A stretch of 64,000 nucleotides of DNA from positions 26,858,927 through 26,922,926 of the forward strand of contig CM046870.1 of assembly GCA_025617745.1 (NCBI GenBank). The letters run 5' to 3'. The notes beneath the pieces are model-generated. The model was not told the DNA's origin. It worked only from the letters and a program-made list of their open reading frames with translations, and searched no databases. The stretch comes from Heliocidaris erythrogramma (Eukaryota > Echinodermata > Echinoidea > Camarodonta > Echinometridae). Shown piece after piece: positions 1 through 11,400 of this stretch; the first letter of the stretch is position 1, and each line of letters opens with the position of its first letter. A program made the position numbers and the translations under genes.

Positions 1-1422
1 CTTTATTTCGTCAAATATATAGGCTTTGGGTTAGGGTTGGAATTTTGTTTTAGATTACGTTTAGGCTTAGGGTTATAGGATTAGCTATAGTGTTTGGTCC
101 ATGTTGAATTTAGCAATTCGGTTAGTTCAGGTAAATATTGACGGCGGAGCGTAGCAATCGTCGCCGGAACATTGTGTATGTATACATGGTGTACAATCGT
201 TCTCCTTATTATGTAGTATCCTTACTTAGTTACGATTGATTGATTATTTTCATATTTCTCATCATATCGACCACCCCCCCCCCCCCCCCCCGTATTATAA
301 CTTTGTAAATGAGGGGCGCAGTGCCGTAAAAGTACAAATAAAGGGAGCATTTTTTTGTTGTTGTATGTGTGTACTTAAAGGGAGCATTTTTTTTTTTGTA
401 TGTGTGTACTTAAGGTATGCCAGTTGGGTTTCCAAAGGTGGGCCGGGTTTCCCTCTATGCAATCCACCAGTGTGTCTTGTCACTCATAGTCTTACCGTGG
501 GCGAGAAAACGGCAGGAAATCATGTGAAATACGACCTTTGATCACCGGTTCAATATAAAATACTTTGTCGGTTGTAGAATCAGTATATACTTCCTGCTGT
601 ATGTCATATTAGACTCTTTATATATATAATTCCTCGTTTCTCCAACCGCTGACGGATACCGGGGAGAGGCATTACAGGGCAAGTGTCTCTGTTCCACCCC
701 CCCCCCCCCCCCCACAACAAATAAAAGATGAAAACGATAAAGAAAGAAAGAAATGAAAAAAAATAAAAATAAACAAGGAAAAGGATTTGATGCACTGACA
801 CGGAGATTAGCTAGTAGAATTCAATGCAGGTTTTATTACTTGCGATAAAGATGAAGAAATAAAACAATTTCTTGTGTGCCGTGCTTAAATTTCAACTGTT
901 GTATTAACTAATGATCGACTTTCGACGGCTCTTACAACAAACTTATTAGTATTGATAGCTTACGCTACCCAGGCCACTGGCGTACCCTGGGGCCAGCCAT
1001 TTAGGGTATACTGGCATCACGGTGCGTCTGTTTACTAGGTGGTTGGACCACTGATCAGGGGGGACGTGTGGGAGGAGTCTTTACATCTTGTCTGTCACGT
1101 TCCCACCCCCCCCCCCCCACCCCAACCCCCCTCTCTCTCTCTTTCTCTCTCTTTCATATTTCTCTCTTTCTTTTTCCACCGTTCGTTTGAGGGGCACGAG
1201 CCCCAATGCCCCAGTGTCTACCAGTGAGGCTACTACTTATCATTTTTTACGACCGAAAATGAAATAATACAAAGCCCTTCTCTTGTGCATGATCTATTCA
1301 GACCTTCAAAACTACTTTGTAGAATTATGAGCCTGGACTTTGATATGAGGTACATAAGAGAGCGATGATGATCTCATTAACAATGATGTAATTGGCCTTG
1401 GAAACTGCAGTTGTGGAATCGG
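1..1422. other. Intergenic, no gene recognised
   Basis: I find no exon with homology here. The first 85 bases carry degenerate GGGTTAGGG-like words. There are poly-C runs at 274-291, 697-713 and about 1106-1118, the last followed by a short CT-rich stretch to about 1160. The open frames present are short and made of low-complexity residues. Confidence 0.6.
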
Positions 1423-2221
1423 TTAAAGGAGAATGAAACTCAACATACATTAGCTGATAATCATGTGGAAAATTGTCAGCCTGTTCAAAATATCTTGAAA
1501 ATACTCTGATTTGATTACTCAGTAAGGAGAACAGTCTCTCTAAAGTTTGTTGATTTCTTGATAGATATTATTATCCCATGGGGGCTGCCATTTTGAAAAA
1601 AAACTGTGATGTCATTGCGGTACATGTCCATTTACCCGTACACAATGGATAAGATGTTGCATAATGAATAGCTATTGTACAACTACAGCCACCCATGCAA
1701 AATGGCAGCCATCTTGGTACCCCCATTGTCTCGCACAGGTGATATCTTAAGAGCAGTTGTAGGTGTTTGTCACTTCTTTGAAGAACTGACAAACCTTTGT
1801 CTGACCAAACAACTTACAAATGCATGCCAAATCCTGCTTAACAAAAGAAACAGCTGAACCAAATATCTTGACACAAATAGGTTATATGACAGGATAAAAG
1901 TATCTTCATTTGAATGTACATTACTACAAAAATGGTTTATTATGAGAAAATCCAGTGTCATGCATTCCACAGCTGATCATGAGTGACGGTAGCTAGTGTA
2001 TAGGTCAGTGGGTATCTCACAAATAGAACTGCTCTAACATTACTTTGTAAAGAAAATGGCAGCCCCCATGGGATAATGTCAAGCAAGGAAACTGCAACTT
2101 TTGGAGACACTGTTCTCCTTCTTAAATAATCAAATAGGAGTAATTTCAAGATATCTGTAATAGGCTGACAATTATCTACATGATTATAGGCTAATGTTTG
2201 TTGCCTTTTATTCCCCTTTAA
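1423..2221. mobile_element. TTAA-flanked long-TIR element (non-autonomous)
   Basis: TTAA at 1423-1426 and at 2218-2221 bounds about 800 bp whose ends are inverted copies of each other over roughly 190 bp. The left end reads TTAAAGGAGAATGAAACTC and the right end, reversed, TTAAAGGGGAATAAAAGGC. The arms meet again around CCCATGGGGGCTGCCATTTT (left about 1576, right about 2055, inverted). No transposase frame is present. TTAA targets are typical of piggyBac and Kolobok transposons; I cannot choose between them. Confidence 0.7.
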
Positions 2222-2682
2222 GCGGTTTCTGGCTAGGAAGTTTGTGTCATCAAGATTATGGTTTGATTTCTGTAGGACCAATTTATTATCACTCAATTTT
2301 GCGTGGGGTTATTATAGTCTTCTAAAAGTAGACTTGAATATACGAGTTCATGAGCTCATGCTACTGAGATACACTGTAAAAAAAGATAATTATGCTTCTA
2401 ATTCTACAAGAAAAATATCTGTGTTGACGGAATATTGTAGTGAAGCACATAGTTAGAGTAACATTCATTTGAGTATGTATTTTTTTTCTTCAATGATGAA
2501 AATTGCATGTGTTTATTTGTTCCTCTTTTCGAAACCTCAACCCATTACGGTTTTTTTTTCTTTAGAGCTTCGTGTAAAGAGCAGTTAATCATTTATCATT
2601 TTGTTGTTTCTCCTTCTCTCTCTATCTCTTCCCTTCTCTCTCTTGCCCTCTCTCTCTTTAAATAATAATCATACATGTAATA

Positions 2683-3186
2683 CAACGCACTTATATTGCG
2701 CCATCTATCTAGTTAACTATTCCGAGGCGCATGATGAAAATGAGAGAGGCAAGAAGGTAGAAATAGAATGGACTGAAGAATACTACAAATATGTGTTGAA
2801 TTACATTTCACTGTAAGCTTTAGAAAAAAGGACTGTCTTCAATTTTAAGTTTAAAGAATCCAAAGTTTCTATGGAACGGTTATTAGGAGGTATAAAGTGG
2901 TTCAATAAACTAGGCGCCGCAGCTATGAAGGCACGGTCACCAAGAGATGATTTCGTTCTTTGTGCCACAATAACGCAGACAACGGCTTGGTACATATTCA
3001 GAAATTAGATTTTCAATATATGAGGGGGCAAAACCATGTAATGCTTTCCAAGTAATAAGCATAATTTTATACTCGATACGTTCTCTGACTGGTAGCCAAT
3101 GTAACCCTTTCAAAATTGGTTTAAATATGATCCCTTTTACGTGCCCTAGACAATATTCTGGCAGCAGAGTTTTGTGCTCTCTCATT
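2683..3186 (-). pseudogene. CR1/L2-like LINE reverse transcriptase C-terminus, frameshifted
   Basis: On the minus strand the translated piece contains the familiar end of a CR1/L2-type reverse transcriptase: LHWLPVRERIEYKI, then FAPSYIENLISEYVPSR, and after a frame change near 2945 GDRAFIAAAPSLLN. In intact elements these blocks are continuous (HWLP, then PSR..LRS, then FxxAAPxLWN). The frame change and the absence of anything upstream show a 5'-truncated dead copy. The low-coordinate end, with GCGCCATCTATC-like words at about 2699, resembles the 3' untranslated tail of such elements. Confidence 0.8.
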
Positions 3187-3625
3187 CCCTCCCCCTCAAT
3201 GCCACTTATCCTCTCTTTCTCTCACGCTCTTCCCGCTCTCTTTCTCTCGCACTCTTCCCTCTTTCTCTCCCCTTCACTTTCCCTCACTGACACTCATCCC
3301 CCTCTCTCTCGATCTCCCACCTTTCCCTCTCTCTCCCACCCTTCCCTTTCTCTCACCGACACTCATCCCTTCTCTCACGCTCTTCCCCCTCTTTCTCTCG
3401 CATTCTTCCCTTTCTCTCCCCTTCCCTCTCCCTCAGTGGCACTCATCCCCCCTCTCTCTCGATCTCCCACCCTTCCCTTTCCCTCACCGACACTCACCCC
3501 CCTCTCTCGATCTCCCCGACAATCATCCCTTCTCACAAGCTCTGCCCTCCATTTCTCTCCTCCCTCTCTCTTCATCCCTGTATTCACCATCTTTTTCATC
3601 CTCTCTCCGCCACTCTCTCATCCCC
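3181..3625. repeat. CT-rich imperfect minisatellite
   Basis: About 440 bases made almost wholly of C and T on the plus strand. Variants of CTCTCTCGATCTCCCACC and CTCACCGACACTCATCCC recur every 50-70 bases, so it is an imperfect tandem repeat rather than a simple dinucleotide run. It abuts the LINE fragment on its left. Confidence 0.8.
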
Positions 3626-3701
3626 ATGCGCTTTTACACAATCAATGCTGTAGCAGCTCTAGCCTACATCTCATTCAACTTTCAGCTTCCATACATCATA
3701 C

Positions 3702-3777
3702 CGTCTGTTTGGAGCCAGAAGGGCGTTAACTCTGTACAAATGCTGGGACTTAACACCCTTCTGGCTCCAAACAGACG
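3702..3777. repeat. 76-nt near-perfect hairpin
   Basis: The arms CGTCTGTTTGGAGCCAGAAG... and its reverse complement are 28 nt long with a single difference, which would be a G-U pair in RNA; the loop is about 20 nt. The inner motif GAGCCAGAAGGGCGTTAA recurs at 45925-45990 and, diverged, at 35946-36003. Confidence 0.85.
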
Positions 3778-3976
3778 ATACTGTAAAACCAGAAATCTTT
3801 GCGTGCATGAAACTTTCGCGAATTTCGCGAGTGGTCAAGATTCGCAAAAGTTTCATGCCACAAAATAATCAAATCACAATTGAAACAACCTAAAATTATC
3901 GCAATTCACGAAAGTTTCTGGCAGCAAAATTGGCTGTCATTAACAATTTGCAAAATTTTATGGTCGCGAAAGTTCC
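3778..3976. mobile_element. Small MITE with TACTGTAAAAC-type ends
   Basis: The segment starts TACTGTAAAACCAG and ends CAGTTGTACAGTA, and carries internal inverted words around TGAAACTTTCGCGAAT and CGCGAAAGTT. A diverged relative is at about 58185-58375. No coding capacity. Confidence 0.5.
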
Positions 3977-3979
3977 CAG

Positions 3980-5140
3980 TTGTACAGTATTCATGTCTGA
4001 AGACTTGTCCAAGGTGTAACTGACTACAAATATAATAACACATGCATAAGTCTCACTAACCTTATGCATCAGGACCCTGTTAAAATAAAACCTGTTATCA
4101 ATAACAACTGCCAAAGATCTATAACAAATTTGCTCTCAGCTAATCAGATGCAAGTATTTCAGTAGCTTATATCGGTTATTGCAACTCGTTAGTGATAACA
4201 AAGTTTCATGAAACTGGGCCCTGGACTTTTCACTAGAAGAAATGAATACCTACTAATAATCACAGTATACATGTAAATCCAATTTAATCATAAATACATT
4301 CTATGGTACATATGCATATACTTCACAAATACCAAAAATCAAGCAGCTATAACCACTATACAATGTACACTACATAAATTACTAACAACCCTAACAAAAT
4401 GTATGCAATTATTTACACTTGCCCCTCCCTCTATTTTATCATAATTCCCAGATGCACTTTAACATTTACTACACAATTTTTACAATAGTATAATCTCCTG
4501 ATAGCATGTGTCCGTCAGATAATTTTAAAGATACTTCATCGCTTTTGGAGTCGAAAAAAAATTAAGTGTTACCAAATTGTTGTTATTACTTACTTAAAAG
4601 CACATTATAGTCCTTTTCACATCCGCACAAGTTTTCCAATTATAATTCTTTTGTAATTTATCACACACTCACTCAACTTTAAAATTTAGGGCTGCAAAAG
4701 GGGTGAAGTAACTTTAAGACAAATATTTGACCAGAGTTCAAAGAAATACCAATTGAAGCATACAAAACAGCATCAAATGATCATGAAGGATTACCCCCAT
4801 CGTTTTGGGGGTTTTGATTTATCTTCAAAGGCATAAAATGTTATTGTATCTAAACACCACACCACTGTTACCTTTGCTAATTGCAAGCATGAACCCTAAC
4901 ATTTCGTGAATGGGAAAATGCAAAAAGAATATTATACTAGGAACAATAATAATAATAACTAGAAATGTGCATTGCTGGGGCCGCGCAATGCTAAATGTAT
5001 CCCCCGGCACTGGCAGCAATTTGAAGGAGGGACAAAGACCCTCCCCCATCCCCTCCCTCAAACAAAAGGATGGTGTAGAAATTAGATGTGTAGGTTTCAC
5101 TAAGACACATCTTCATATAAAATTTGAAAGAAATGTGTTG
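3980..5140. other. AT-rich intergenic, nothing recognised
   Basis: Mostly AT-rich sequence with no exon homology, no clear repeat structure and no RNA gene that I can see. Confidence 0.5.
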
Positions 5141-5145
5141 AGAGA

Positions 5146-6620
5146 TATACCAAGATACATCTCCATACAAAAATTTGAAAGAAATCCATCAAGAAATGTG
5201 GCCTGCAGAGTGCACTCACGCCATGCCCTGAAGTATGACCTTTGACCCTATAAAAGACGGAACACTGGTGGCAGCATCACCAAAAACTATAGGTTTTTAG
5301 ATTACACCAAGAGACACCTTCATGCAAAATTTGAACGAAATCCGTCAAGAAATGCAGAAGTAAGATTGCAAGAAATGGAAAAATGACCTTTGACCCTATA
5401 TAAAGGACGGAACAATGAGGGCAGCATCACCAAAAATTAAATATGTGTAGATTATACCAAGATACATCTCCATACAAAATTTGAATGAAATCCGTCAAGA
5501 AATGCAGAAGTAAGAGTGCACAAAAGGGACAAATGAGCTTTGACCCTATAAAGGACGGAACAATGAGGGCAGCATCACCAAACAGTAAAGATGTGTAGAT
5601 TATACCAAGATACATCTCCATACAAAATTTGAAAGAAATCCATCAAGAAATGTGGCCTGCAGAGTGCACTCACGCCATGCCCTGAAGTATGACCTTTGAC
5701 CCTATAAAAGACGGAACACTGGTGGCAGCATCACCAAAAACTATAGGTTTTTAGATTACACCAAGAGACACCTTCATGCAAAATTTGAACGAAATCCGTC
5801 AAGAAATGCAGAAGTAAGATTGCAAGAAATGGAAAAATGACCTTTGACCCTATATAAAGGACGGAACAATGAGGGCAGCATCACCAAAAATTAAATATGT
5901 GTAGATTATACCAAGATACATCTCCATACAAAATTTGAATGAAATCCGTCAAGAAATGCAGAAGTAAGAGTGCAAGAAATGGAAAAATGACCTTTGACCC
6001 TATAAAGGACGGAACAATGAGGGCAGCATCACCAAAAATTAAACATGTGTAGATTATACCAAGATACATCTCCATACAAAATTTGAACAAAATCCGTTGA
6101 GAAATGTGGCCTGCAGAGTGCACTCACGCCATGCCCTGAAGTATGACCTTTGACCCTATAAAAGACGGAACACTGGTGGCAGCATCACCAAACACTATAG
6201 GTTTTTAAATTACACCAAGAGACACCTTCATGCAAAATTTGAACGAAATCCGTTGAGAAATGTGACCGCCAGAGCACACACAAGAGTACACACAAGACAT
6301 CTATCAAAATATGACCTTTGACCCTATAAAAGACGGAACACTGGGGGCAGCATCACCAAAATCTAGAGGGTTCCAGATTTTACCAAGAGACACCTTCATA
6401 CAAAATTTGAACAAAATCCGTTGAGAAATGTGACCGCTAGAGCGCACACAATCTATCCCCAAAAATATGGCCTTTTACCCTATAAAAGACGGAACACTGG
6501 GGCAGCATCACCAGAAACTATAGGGGTCCAGATTTTACCAAGATACACGTCCACAGGAAGTCTGAAAGAAATTCGTCGAGAAATGTGACCGCTAGAGCGC
6601 ACACAAGAATGTGACGCGGC
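5146..6620. repeat. Tandem array, ~150-bp unit, 454-bp higher-order period
   Basis: About ten units share CCAAGATACATCTCCATAC, GAAATCCGTCAAGAAATG, TGACCTTTGACCCTATA and GGCAGCATCACCAAA. The TGACCTTTGACCC word begins at 5236, 5384, 5534 (mutated), 5690, 5838, 5988, 6144, 6312 and, degenerate, 6468. The spacings 148+150+156 repeat exactly, giving a 454-bp three-unit higher-order repeat. The blocks starting at 5146 and 5600 look nearly identical over about 370 bases. Minus-strand open frames here only reflect the repeat and are not genes. Confidence 0.9.
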
Positions 6621-6636
6621 GGCGGCGGCGGCGGCG
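6616..6636. repeat. (CGG)n microsatellite
   Basis: About seven GCG/CGG triplets end the tandem array. Confidence 0.85.
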
Positions 6637-6699
6637 AAACGCTGCTGAATCCAAAGTATCCTCCGGCATACTGCCGGGGGATACAATAAACCGTTCTTG

Positions 6700-6870
6700 T
6701 TGATTATGTCCCTATGCGCTTCCAAAGGGTTTGGATATTATTACCCTGGCTTTAGCTCCAGCAGCCGTATAGCGCGCAGTGTATTTCAAGGAATAAATCC
6801 TGCCAGGTACCCATTTAACACCTGGGTGGAGAGTGGCACCTGTGGATTAATGTCTTGCCAAAATAGAGCA
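6700..6870 (-). mobile_element. SINE body fragment, minus orientation
   Basis: Contains CCAGGTACCCATTTAACACC and GGGTGGAGAGTGG, the reverse complement of the SINE body at 54100-54345. A second minus-oriented copy lies at 15062-15230. Both show the continuous CCACCCAGGTGT junction that is split by an insertion in the copy at 54 kb. Confidence 0.7.
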
Positions 6871-6904
6871 GCCATGCTTCTTCTTCTTCTTCTCGAATCA
6901 CTAC

Positions 6905-7190
6905 ACAAGTCCCGTCCAGTGCAGAACGCAGGACCTGGCTTTGGTGTTGAAACTCTCCAGATCATTGACAGTGCAAGCTTCTGGTAGGAAGGGGCAGACC
7001 AAAAGGTGTTTCATCATCTGATCCTCCTCCCCACAGTCGCAAGTAGTTTCTCTATCCTTATTATAGCCCCACTTCTTCATAAGGACTTTGCATCGTCCTG
7101 TTCCAGACCGTAGACGATTCAGACATGACCAGGTGAGCAGCCATGCTAAAACCTGGGTAATAATTGTGGAGCGCCAGGAGTGTAACCCAT
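6905..7190 (-). pseudogene. Non-LTR retrotransposon C-terminal zinc-finger fragment
   Basis: The minus-strand translation contains LNRLRSGTGRCKVLMKKWG followed by CDCGEEDQMMKHLLVCP. This CxC...H...C arrangement after an RLRxGxGRC segment is the usual C-terminal zinc-binding tail of non-LTR reverse transcriptases. Nothing of the polymerase core is attached, so it is a truncated relic. (AAT)n lies on its upstream side. Confidence 0.7.
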
Positions 7191-7239
7191 TATTATTATT
7201 ATTATTAGGCAGTCCTACAGATGATCTTATCAAAATCTT

Positions 7240-8373
7240 GTATTGCCAAGGCCTGAACTGTTATGTATGAATTATTCTTCTTCACTAAAATGGTCATTTA
7301 GCACAATTTTTAATAGTGATGGTGCATATAAGACATTAGCTGGTAAAATAAATGGCACTAAAAACAAACAATGTAATGTTCAAGGAATACTAGTGTCCAT
7401 CTAATCATTGGCTTCTGGATGATACTCCGCACTGTAAAGTTGGGACTGACTCACATACTTCCTAAGAAATATACAATGATGTACACCATGTACATAAAAC
7501 CATAATGCTTAAACCTCAGGGTATGATATTACCATTGATACTTCATTATTCTACATGATAAATGAGAGAAGACACTGTACACTCTTACACAATGTATTTA
7601 CAATATACACTGTATAAATAAGATATGAAACTAGCCGGGCAAAACATAATACATCAGGGTTTGCGGAAGAAGGGATGATGAAGAGATGATAGGCAACACT
7701 TCACAAATAATGGCCCAGTCTGATACGAAGTTGCGGATGATTTAAATTAATTGCAACACTTTATAAGACGGGGCAATGTCTCTGTGATTGCCAATCTTGA
7801 TTAATTAGTTTGTGCCATTGTATAAATTAATATAATTACCCAAAAGCTGGAGATGTTATTCATATCTCCTATTGAGTAAATAACAATTTCCTTTTGGAGA
7901 AAGATCCATGGCCCATATTTTAGAAAGGTGCCTATTAAACTTTAGGCCAGGTTTAAACTGTGCCTAAATGCTTAGAGTTAGAGCACAGATTTATGGAGTG
8001 TAAACTGTCAAACTCTTCATCATGTAGAAATCACCATAAAATGAAAATCTCCAAACTTGTCCCTAGGAAATCAATTTCTAATGACCAAATGAATTTTCAT
8101 TCTTTATTTTGTGATATAATTACAGCAATTGGCTTTCTATAAATCAGTGAAACAAGTTACGCCAAGTTAAGTAGCAGAAGTTCCTGGTTTTCAAATCTAC
8201 ATATGAAATGTTTCATTTCCTGTGGTATCTCAGGTTTATATCAATACAGATGAAATCATGGAGTAGATATATATTGAGGGGGGGGGGGGCGTGATGGAAA
8301 GACCATCCCACCTAGATAATTAAGCTACACTTAATTACACTTCTACACTTCTCAATGAAATGATTTGTGTGCA
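7240..8373 (-). other. MOB4 3' flank, probably containing its 3' UTR
   Basis: No coding homology. The stretch directly follows the MOB4 stop codon on the minus strand and looks non-repetitive and AT-rich, as a long 3' UTR would. An AATAAA on the minus strand lies at 8103-8108, but without a convincing downstream element, so I cannot place the end of the transcript. There is a G12 run at 8278-8289. Confidence 0.4.
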
Positions 8374-8496
8374 TTACGCTTCACTTTCAGTGCTACCCTG
8401 TGATTCTTCTAAGATAGGTACAATGAGGTTGTCCTTAGGCATCAAGTTGTATTTTGTCACAAATGTTGTGAAACGTCTGCATAGAAAAGTCTCATT
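8374..8496 (-). CDS. MOB4: MOB4 exon 7 (last coding exon)
   Basis: The acceptor is a pyrimidine run ending CCACCAG before AAT. The exon encodes 40 residues, starting NETFLCRRF and ending [10 protein letters not shown], with TAA at 8374-8376. It corresponds to the human C-terminal block NETFLCHRFTKF...GESEA. Phase 0 at its start. Confidence 0.97.
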   Translation of the reverse strand, partial: NETFLCRRFTTFVTKYNLMPKDNLIVPILEESQGSTESEA

Positions 8497-11400
8497 CTGG
8501 TGGAAAAAAGGAAGAAAAAAAATGCATTCCATGTTATGTTTGTAATTGTATGCATTTTCTTTATGCCCTCTTGTAAAAGTAAAGCCTGGTAACATCATAA
8601 ACGTCATATTTTATTGATAGTTCCATGGAACCACCACTGTAAGTCAACACTCATCAAGTAAAGGTCAAATTAAAATGGAACTTTATGCAAAAGCAACATG
8701 CTGCTTGGTCATGCACATGCAGCGACATGTCTGATCAACTTGTCACAGCACAAAGAGGTAATGACTACATTTTATTGGAGAGCAATAAAGATAAAAACCA
8801 AAATATCACGAGGGAACAGCGTACCAGAACCCTGAGATGGAAGGCCAGTCCCTTTATAGTCATAATAGACATCAGTTATTTTCCATTGCCTTTTTTAGTT
8901 ACGGTAATGATTACTACACTACGTATGCAAGGAATAATGGTAACGAAAGGATGGGATGATAATGATGAAAAATGATGATGAGGACAAGGAGAAGGAGGTG
9001 AAGGAGGAGGAGGAGGAGGAGGAGGAGGAAGAGGCAGCGGAACATAAGTATTAAGTATGGCGACGATAAGGACGGCGAGAGGAAGGAGGGGGAAGATGAG
9101 GATGAGGATATTTAAGCTGATGTAAGGCGATGAAGATGATACAGAAGCCGATGATGACTATGATGACGATGATAATCATCATCACCATGAGGAAGAAGTT
9201 GAAGATGATAAATGATGATGATGATGGTGATGATGGTGATGATAATGACCATCATCATCGCCACCATCACCATCATCACTGATTGTGAGAAAGAAGATAA
9301 TAATGAGAGTTTGATAAGTACATGGTAGTGATAAGGAAATTGGCAATCAGGATGATGGCAGTTTCAAGTCTTAAAGTCATTTTCTGATACACAAAAGTGA
9401 ATCGGAATCAAATCCATTTCAATAAACGCCTTCTTTGCTCAAGCACTGTATAAACCTACCTCATAATCATCAAACAATGAGCGGTGGTGGAAATACGCAT
9501 GTGAGAATATCCTATAGATACGACGACATACAGAGCCCAGCTTGGCTACCGATGACTCCTTAATGCTCACACTAAAATGAAATGATCAATGGTCAAAGGT
9601 CAAATGTTACAATAAATATGATTATTGTATATGATAAATCAAATGGAAATATTTCCTTTTGTTTTTATGATACAATGATAATCAATTTGAAATACTGATT
9701 TTGCAGGGAAAATAACCATCTTCTCAGCAGCTTTCTGAAACTGTCAAAAATGATCCACAACATCTGCCCTCACTATGACGAGGTTCTGAATTCTGTAAAT
9801 ACTTTAAAATAAATTTTGCTTATTCTTCTTAATTCCTTCTCAGACGTTATCAATTTGACATTTTTAAATTCAGAATAATAACAGTATCAGAACAGTTACC
9901 ATTTACCCCATTATGGTTTGCAAATGTCACACACACAAACACACACACACACATCTATGTTTTCTATAGTTCGAATTTCAACCGATGACTCCACTACTGA
10001 ATTGCGTCACAAAATTCATTGACGGAATAAACCTCACCAATTGTTGACAACCGATGACCTATTGAATTACTACCGATGATCCATTGTTCTCTTTGTTCGA
10101 TGTCATTGGTTTGAATGCGTAACACACACACCCCCCCCCCCCCCCACACACACACACACACACTAAAAATTAATCCCTCCCAAGGCTAAAAATTGGCAGT
10201 TGTCCTGGTGCAACCGACAACCTATATCCTGCCCAGCGACCTTAAACTCCTGCCTGCCTGGTCTGCACCTTCAAAAATTCATTGCTATTATTTTAATTAT
10301 TTTATGTGTATTTTGTGCAGTTTATTGTAAATGACCACCATCAGTTGAATTAGGCAACCTCCTGTTAAAGCAATCATCTACAATATAGGCTGTCCAGCTG
10401 GCAACAGAATAAAAAAAGTTAAGTGAAAGTCCGAGCTCCTATAGTAAAAAAGCTAATGTCCATTACTTACCGGCTAGGGAAGTACTTGTTGCTATTGAGG
10501 AGACATGCAGCACCATCTAGGGTGTGTCTAGTGTAGTCTATTGCTGGACACTGAAAATAAAAAAAGACATAGCAATGATCCTCATTTAAGTCATTTCCAA
10601 ATAGTAGCAATTATTTCAACCATGTTCATCGCAAATTAGAAAGAGGTAAATACTTTAAATTCCTCTTTCTTCTTCCTTACATACTAATGATTCCTTTTCC
10701 CCCTCTCCTCTTCCCTCTAACTCTTTTCATTTCCACCTCTACTTCTGTCCTATTTCTTTTGCTCTTCATGTTCATTTTATTCTACATTGTTCTATTTGAT
10801 ATTCTAATAATAACAATAAATTTTATTCTGGACCCAAGGATCCTATAAAGATAACAGGTGCCCACTGTACAATTAATAATAATATTGAATGGCTTTACTT
10901 TCGTGCGACACAAGGGGATATCGCACTCGCTTTGAAAATATTTCACTCGTCGTGCCGACTCGTGAAATATACTCATAGCTCGTGCGATATACCCTTGTAT
11001 CCCGCTCAAGGCTATTCAATATTATATAAATATCATCATTACATTAGTTTATCTGCATTTAATGCCGAAATCAAAGCTCTACAATCATTCAACCCAAAGG
11101 CATGATGGTTCAGCGGTAGAGCAATGGTCTTGTAACTGGGAGGTGCTGGGTTCAAAGCCAAGTCAATGCATCAATGCCCTTTGGTAAGGCACTAAACCTC
11201 ATCATCAAGTCCCTCAGATAGGATTTAAATGCATATAGGTCCCAATGGTTTTCCTTACAAGCATATACGTCCTTTCTTTAGCAGTCAGGTGAAATAAATC
11301 ATTGATTGATCAATCAGTAATACCTCTTTTGGTGTCTTATGAGCAGCACAGAGGAAGATCCATTGCTCTGTAGCAGTCATCTGAGAGCAGGTATCAGGAT

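Noticed and set aside
1..85. Telomere-like GGGTTAGGG words
   Set aside because: Only scattered, imperfect words, no tandem TTAGGG array; similar words occur at 37330 and at the right edge.
3127..3729. 200-residue plus-strand frame
   Set aside because: Starts in an antisense LINE relic and runs through the CT-rich minisatellite; composition is Ser/Leu/Pro only.
5427..6123. Minus-strand frames with repeated GDVSWYNLHIFNFW-like peptides
   Set aside because: The peptide repeat only mirrors the 150-bp DNA tandem unit, including its near-identical 454-bp blocks; no start context or homology.
5146..6620. CRISPR-like array
   Set aside because: Units are about 150 bp and repeated throughout, without spacers; the DNA is eukaryotic.
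7960..8142. 60-residue frame after the MOB4 stop
   Set aside because: No homology, lies on the opposite strand in the presumed 3' UTR.
11097..11170. Possible functional tRNA gene
   Set aside because: Box A and B are recognisable, but no complementary acceptor stem can be drawn and a SINE body follows.
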